Positions 31,768 through 35,846 of a stretch of 35,846 nt of DNA are shown here, piece after piece; the stretch's first letter is position 1; every line of letters begins with the position of its first letter. A program made the translations under genes and the position numbers. A model generated the notes under the pieces. That model saw only the letters and a list, made by a program, of their open reading frames with translations, had not been told where the DNA came from and searched no databases. Source of the DNA: Flavobacterium sp. HTF (GTDB lineage Bacteria > Bacteroidota > Bacteroidia > Flavobacteriales > Flavobacteriaceae); NCBI RefSeq assembly GCF_003105115.1, contig NZ_QETH01000046.1, positions 1-35,846 of the forward strand, written 5' to 3'.

Positions 31768-32004
31768 TGTATTAAAAGCCTTTTGAATTTTGTTTTTTGA
31801 ATAGCAATATTATTTGCAGTATTCTATATTTTATAGGATTGATAAATTTATAATTATTAACTTTATTTGAGATTTTTTCATAGAATTAAATCTTCATCGT
31901 TAAACATGAAAAAAGGAATTACTATAATTTCTCTTATTTTTTTCTTGTGAATGAACAATCTTTACTTCAACTTTAAAAGTGTTATTTAATTTTAAAACAA
32001 TACT
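31768..32004. other. AT-rich gap with a signal-peptide-like mini-ORF
   Basis: This 237-bp gap has no full gene. A 14-codon frame MKKGITIISLIFFL stops with TGA at 31948-31950 (31906-31950); it looks like the first part of a lipoprotein or secretion signal cut short. A second 12-codon frame starts immediately after the stop. No clear TAnnTTTG box is seen before the methyltransferase. Confidence 0.4.
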
Positions 32005-32763
32005 ATGACATGGGATCCAAATAAATATAACGAATTTAAAGAAGACAGATATAAACCTTTTGGAGATCTTACCAGCCATATCATTGACAAACCAAATCTC
32101 AAAGTTCTAGATTTAGGCTGTGGCACAGGCGAATTAACGCATAAACTTTACAATCAGCTTACAAATCCATTTGTCATCGGAATTGATTCTTCGGCTGAAA
32201 TGCTGGCAAAAGCTCCAAGTCAGGAGAATATAGAATTCAGGCAATTGTCGATTACAGAACAATTAGAACAGGAAAGTAAATGGGATTTAATATTTTCGAA
32301 TGCCGCTTTACAATGGGTAGATAATCACCAGGAACTTTTCTCAAAAATAATTTCCAGAATAAATCCGGGTGGGCAATTGGCCGTACAAATGCCACAACAA
32401 ACTGAAAACACCCTAAACAAAATATTATCAGAATTAGTAAAGGAAGAGCCTTATGCATCCTATTTACATAATTGGACACGCCCCTCGCCTGTTCTGACTT
32501 TAGACGAGTATGCTAAAATACTTTTTGACAATGGAGGGAAAAATTTGGTTTTATATCAAAAAGTATATCCTCTTATTTCTACCCAAAAAGATTCTTTTTT
32601 TGATTTTATTTCTGGATCTGCACTTACAGTTTATCAGGAACGTTTAAATAAGGATGAGTTTGAAGAACTATCAGCTGAATTCAAAAAAAGAATTGATATA
32701 TATTTTCCAACTATTCCGTCAATCTACGCTTTTAAAAGATTGCTTATGTATGCCACTTTTTAG
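32005..32763 (+). CDS. tam: Trans-aconitate methyltransferase-like SAM-dependent methyltransferase
   Basis: A 252-residue class I methyltransferase. Motif I VLDLGCGTGELT (near 35-46) binds SAM, followed by the acidic GIDSSAEMLAKAP. The Tam pattern is clear: start MTWDPNKYNEFKEDRYKPF, WDLIFSNAALQWVDNHQELF and LAVQMPQQTENT. E. coli Tam has the same length (252). Tam methylates trans-aconitate, an inhibitory by-product of the TCA cycle. It stands alone upstream of the histidine kinase. The assignment rests on whole-protein similarity from memory; the exact substrate could differ. Confidence 0.82.
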   Translation: MTWDPNKYNEFKEDRYKPFGDLTSHIIDKPNLKVLDLGCGTGELTHKLYNQLTNPFVIGIDSSAEMLAKAPSQENIEFRQLSITEQLEQESKWDLIFSNAALQWVDNHQELFSKIISRINPGGQLAVQMPQQTENTLNKILSELVKEEPYASYLHNWTRPSPVLTLDEYAKILFDNGGKNLVLYQKVYPLISTQKDSFFDFISGSALTVYQERLNKDEFEELSAEFKKRIDIYFPTIPSIYAFKRLLMYATF

Positions 32764-33195
32764 GATCTGAAATTTAATAGACATTTCTATCAAAATTAAC
32801 CTGGTTTTTTAATTAAAAGATATTGAACTTCATCCGAACTTTAGGATTCAAAAGATTAAACAAAAAAAGTACTTATATACAACAATCAGTTGTTTTTATA
32901 ATGCCATTTGATTACAAAAAGGAAAAATACACATCCCAAATTATTAAGAAACAGCATTTTAATAAACAAAACAATCTCTGTAATAAATTTAACAAGAATT
33001 AATACCTTTTTCATGAAACAATTCTATTTTTTTATTAAATTTGAAATGAGCGTCATAACGACACTTTGACTTTTATTATTAACAATTGTTTATATTTAAT
33101 CAAAATTTAAATCCCCTAAAATTTTTGATTAGACGGTTACAGATTACATACTCGTTCATATTGGAATCAGATTACTAACCTACAAATCAAAAATT
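32764..33195. other. 432-bp AT-rich gap upstream of the histidine kinase
   Basis: A possible 33-codon basic frame (32901-33002, starting MPFDYKKEKYTSQIIKK) is not convincing. A -7-like TAAATTTG lies at 33036-33043, a palindrome AACAATTGTT at 33081-33090, and an imperfect stem TAATCAAAATTT / AAATTTTTGATTA at 33097-33131. Long leaders of this kind may hold regulatory sites for the kinase, but I cannot assign one. Confidence 0.4.
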
Positions 33196-34620
33196 ATGTC
33201 GAAAGGCCAAATTTTAAAGAATTTACGTTTTCCAAATGTTTTTATTCTACTGTTAATTGTATTTATTTCTTGTGCCTTATTAATCTGCATTAACTTTTTT
33301 ACAATCAAAATTTTATCTGCAAACAGGGCTTATGTAAATGGTGAATCGCATTACTCAAAAGGTCAAAAAGATGCTTCACGGCATCTTCTTACTTATCTTT
33401 ATACAAAAGACCCCAATCAATGGAAACTATATAAAGAAGAATTAAGGGTTCCGCAAGGTGATGGTACTGCACGAATAACCCTTTTGAAAGCCGGCGATAA
33501 TGAAATTGCCAGAAAGGCTCTGCTCGTGGGTCGTAATCATCCTGAAGATTTAGACGATCTTGTCTGGTTATTTGTCAATTTCCGGCAGGTTTCCTTTTTA
33601 GCAAAAGCCATTAACGAATGGGAACAAGGAGACAGGCTAATTTTCAAATTATTTATTATTGGCCAACAAATAGATGCCAAAATCAAACATAACATATTAA
33701 CTTCTGAAGATCAGCAAAAATTTCTTCAGCAAATTAGTATCATCAGCGATAAACTTACAATTAATGAACGCAATTTTTCTAATACGCTTGGAGAAGGAAC
33801 GCGCAAAATAAAAGATTTACTGATCATTACTAATATCTTTTTTATTTTGGTCATTGTCTGCAGTGTTTGCATTTATTATTCTATAATGGTCAAAAAGCTT
33901 ATTCTTTCTAAAAAGGAGATTGAAGTCAAAAATGAAAACCTAATATCGGTGAATCATGAACTGGACCGCTTTGTTTATAGTGCATCGCACGATTTAAGAT
34001 CACCTATAAGATCTCTAAAAGGTCTTATTGAAATTACACAATCAGAAAACGACATTATTCAGATCAGGAACTACCTTACCTTAATGCATCAAAGTCTTGC
34101 CAGGCAAGATCAGTTTATAAGCGATATTATAGATTATTCAAAAAACAAACGGAAAGAGATTGTTATAGAACCTGTAAGCCTTCATGAATTATTTGACGAA
34201 GCTATATTGCAATTGATGCACATTGAAAATGCGAACCGAATTATAATTAGTAAAGAATTACAAATTGATCAGATTTACAGTGACGGGCTTCGTTTAAAAA
34301 TCATCATTTTTAATTTACTCTCAAATGCAATAAAATATGCAGACAGCAGTAAAAAAGAAATGTTTATTTCAATTAAAACCTACATCGCTGATGGTTTTAA
34401 TAAAATCGAAATATCAGATAACGGAATTGGAATTAAGGATGAATATAAAGACCGCATTTTTGATATGTATTTCGGAACCAACAAAAATAAGGGTTCCGGA
34501 TTAGGTCTTTATATTGTAAAAGAAGCTGTAGAAAATATTAAAGGAAATATTTATGTTTCTTCTGAAAATAACATTGGAAGTAAATTTACTGTAACAATCC
34601 CGGAATCAAACGGAATTTAA
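33196..34620 (+). CDS. Orphan membrane histidine kinase
   Basis: A 474-residue sensor kinase. Two membrane helices (about 15-38 and 207-230) frame a ~165-residue outer sensor of helical type without recognised fold. A short linker leads directly to HisKA with H265 in SASHDLRSPIRSLKG and an HATPase domain (NLLSNAIKYADSS, SDNGIGIKDEY, GSGLGLYIVKE). There is no HAMP, PAS or receiver that I can see. No response regulator gene is next to it. The SASHDLRSP box is typical of phytochrome-like kinases. Signal and partner are unknown. Confidence 0.88.
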   Translation: MSKGQILKNLRFPNVFILLLIVFISCALLICINFFTIKILSANRAYVNGESHYSKGQKDASRHLLTYLYTKDPNQWKLYKEELRVPQGDGTARITLLKAGDNEIARKALLVGRNHPEDLDDLVWLFVNFRQVSFLAKAINEWEQGDRLIFKLFIIGQQIDAKIKHNILTSEDQQKFLQQISIISDKLTINERNFSNTLGEGTRKIKDLLIITNIFFILVIVCSVCIYYSIMVKKLILSKKEIEVKNENLISVNHELDRFVYSASHDLRSPIRSLKGLIEITQSENDIIQIRNYLTLMHQSLARQDQFISDIIDYSKNKRKEIVIEPVSLHELFDEAILQLMHIENANRIIISKELQIDQIYSDGLRLKIIIFNLLSNAIKYADSSKKEMFISIKTYIADGFNKIEISDNGIGIKDEYKDRIFDMYFGTNKNKGSGLGLYIVKEAVENIKGNIYVSSENNIGSKFTVTIPESNGI

Positions 34621-34700
34621 ACCTGTATTTACTGATAGAGAAACGTTATTGATTAGCTTGTCATTATCAACAATTATTGACAAAAGTTCTAATAAAGTTA

Positions 34701-35846
34701 TTATTGCAGAATACGATTTACCTGCGAAAAATTCCTTTCATAATAAGCTTCTTTTGTTGAAGAAATCATCACTCCCCCATGGGTAGAAGAATGCACAAAT
34801 TTGATTTCACCATCAGCAACTTCCACAACCATTCCAACATGATTAATCTGGCGTCTGCCGTTTGTTTTAAAGAAAATTAAATCTCCTTTTTGTGCTTCCT
34901 CCGCATTAACTTTTACACCAACGCGCGATTGCTCGATAGAACTTCTTGGCAATTTGATATCAAAACTATTGAAGGTACAAATCATTAACCCGGAACAGTC
35001 AAATCCGGCTTTTGTAGTTCCACCGGAACGATAACGAACTCCAATATTTTGTGTTGCATTTTCGATTAACTGATTAATTAAATCCGAATGATTATTTGGT
35101 CTTACGTAAGTCGAATCTGTTTTAATATCCGTTTTATTTTCTGCTATTTGCTCCGGAGATGAAGTTGAAATTTCCTTTATTTCATTAGCGGCTTTTGCAG
35201 CTTGTATAGCATCTGCTTTTTCTTTTGAAACACGAATCTTCAAAAGATACCCTACCGGAACTTTGCCTTTTACTGAAGGATTTTGTTTTTCTAATTCAGC
35301 TACAGTAATACCATATTCTTTTGAAATTCCGTATTTGGTTTCTTTAGGCAAAACTTCTCTGTACAATTCAACATCCGTAGAAATCGAATTATTTTCTGCT
35401 GGTTTATCTGCTATCGCAACAGTATTTGAAACATCTGATGGAATGTTAATTTGCTGACCAATTTTTAAACCTTCCGTTTCTAATAGAGGATTTGCTTTCT
35501 TCAGATCTTCAACAGAAACATTATATTTTTTTGAAATTCCCCATAGCGTTTCTTTTGCTGAAACTTCGTGCAGACCAGGCGCACTGTTATATTTTTCAAC
35601 CTGATTGTTTGTTACAACAGCTTTATTTTTATTGGGAATTAAGAGTGTAGAATTTAATTTTAGAACTTTAGGTGCATTAGGATTAGCATTGGAGATATCT
35701 TTTACTTTTACTCCATATTTTTTTGCAATTACACTAAGGTTATCTCCAAGGGCACGACGAACTTCTTTTAAGGTATCGGCAACGTTTACTTCTGTAATTT
35801 TACCGTGTACTTTTAATATATGGAACGCTTTATCTAACTTATCACT
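34701..35846 (-). CDS. LysM-NlpC/P60 cell-wall hydrolase, 5' end outside the window
   Basis: The minus-strand frame is open from the window end (35846) to the stop at 34703-34701, so the start lies to the right and at least 381 residues are present. Three LysM-like repeats are visible: GDNLSVIAKKYGVKVKDISN, AKETLWGISKKYNVSVEDLK and KETKYGISKEYGITVAELEK, each with a following IP/IRV strand. The C-terminal NlpC/P60 domain has the catalytic Cys in AGFDCSGLM, a His in RQINHVGMVV and another in FVHSSTHGGV. It should bind and cleave peptidoglycan peptides in the periplasm. An apparent start at 35366 is an internal TTG codon within the LysM region. It is convergent with the histidine kinase. Confidence 0.9.
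   Translation of the reverse strand, partial: SDKLDKAFHILKVHGKITEVNVADTLKEVRRALGDNLSVIAKKYGVKVKDISNANPNAPKVLKLNSTLLIPNKNKAVVTNNQVEKYNSAPGLHEVSAKETLWGISKKYNVSVEDLKKANPLLETEGLKIGQQINIPSDVSNTVAIADKPAENNSISTDVELYREVLPKETKYGISKEYGITVAELEKQNPSVKGKVPVGYLLKIRVSKEKADAIQAAKAANEIKEISTSSPEQIAENKTDIKTDSTYVRPNNHSDLINQLIENATQNIGVRYRSGGTTKAGFDCSGLMICTFNSFDIKLPRSSIEQSRVGVKVNAEEAQKGDLIFFKTNGRRQINHVGMVVEVADGEIKFVHSSTHGGVMISSTKEAYYERNFSQVNRILQ

Noticed and set aside
32901..33002. 33-codon basic frame in the gap before the histidine kinase
   Set aside because: No recognisable sequence, no coupling to a neighbour and AT-biased composition; likely chance.
35263..35457. 64-residue plus-strand frame near the window end
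   Set aside because: It is a shadow of the LysM-NlpC/P60 gene on the minus strand, which is open through the window edge.

Overview
The window looks like chromosomal DNA of a Flavobacterium-type Bacteroidota. The DNA is AT-rich. Shine-Dalgarno sequences are weak or absent, and several upstream regions carry the Bacteroidota -7 box TAnnTTTG. The gene set fits this group: an ABC permease/M1 peptidase fusion, a KdpD sensor domain without its kinase, and a porin inside a kdp locus. The intergenic repeats also look typical of the genus, though that is from memory and was not searched. I see no tRNA, rRNA, CRISPR array or transposase.

Layout. 1-2025: a luciferase-like monooxygenase (minus strand), then a DUF2975 membrane protein paired with a small Xre regulator whose promoter holds a symmetric operator. 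2142-6564: an ABC ATPase and a permease fused to an M1-like metallopeptidase. 6660-7874: a secreted polysaccharide-deacetylase-like protein (minus strand). 8041-20067: a Kdp potassium-uptake locus made of an NtrC-type sigma-54 activator, a 93-residue protein, a 28-residue membrane peptide, kdpF, kdpA, kdpB, kdpC, an outer-membrane porin, a kinase-less KdpD and a separate histidine kinase. 20482-21243: a PAP2 phosphatase. 21324-25349: an SOS/DNA-damage-like cluster with a LexA-like Xre-S24 repressor (minus strand) divergent from umuD and umuC, then alkB and a DUF1810 gene. 25474-26892: an amino-acid permease (minus strand). 27221-31698: a tight five-gene operon of four unrecognised proteins and a Ycf46-like AAA+ ATPase. 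32005-34620: a Tam-like methyltransferase and an orphan histidine kinase. 34701 to the window end: a LysM-NlpC/P60 hydrolase whose start lies outside the window.

Two things stand out. First, nearly every gap in the kdp locus holds an imperfect hairpin built from degenerate tandem units with a strict 7-bp period (unit GTNNNNN) or 8-bp period (NNNCTAAG and relatives). These occur together with nested inverted repeats, a probable Flavo-1-type structured RNA and a multi-hairpin element. A four-helix-bundle (23S rRNA intervening-sequence-like) gene, killed by one in-frame TGA, lies antisense among the 7-bp arrays between kdpA and kdpB. Second, the 27221-31698 operon is a compact module with its own terminator and is the best candidate here for an undescribed protein system.

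Functionally, the kdp locus should scavenge K+. KdpD-N and the HAMP-PAS kinase probably sense and signal to the sigma-54 activator, replacing the classical KdpD/KdpE pair. Start sites were moved from the longest open frame where the sequence argued for it (3031, 8041, 17083, 22193, 24888, 29610, 30145).
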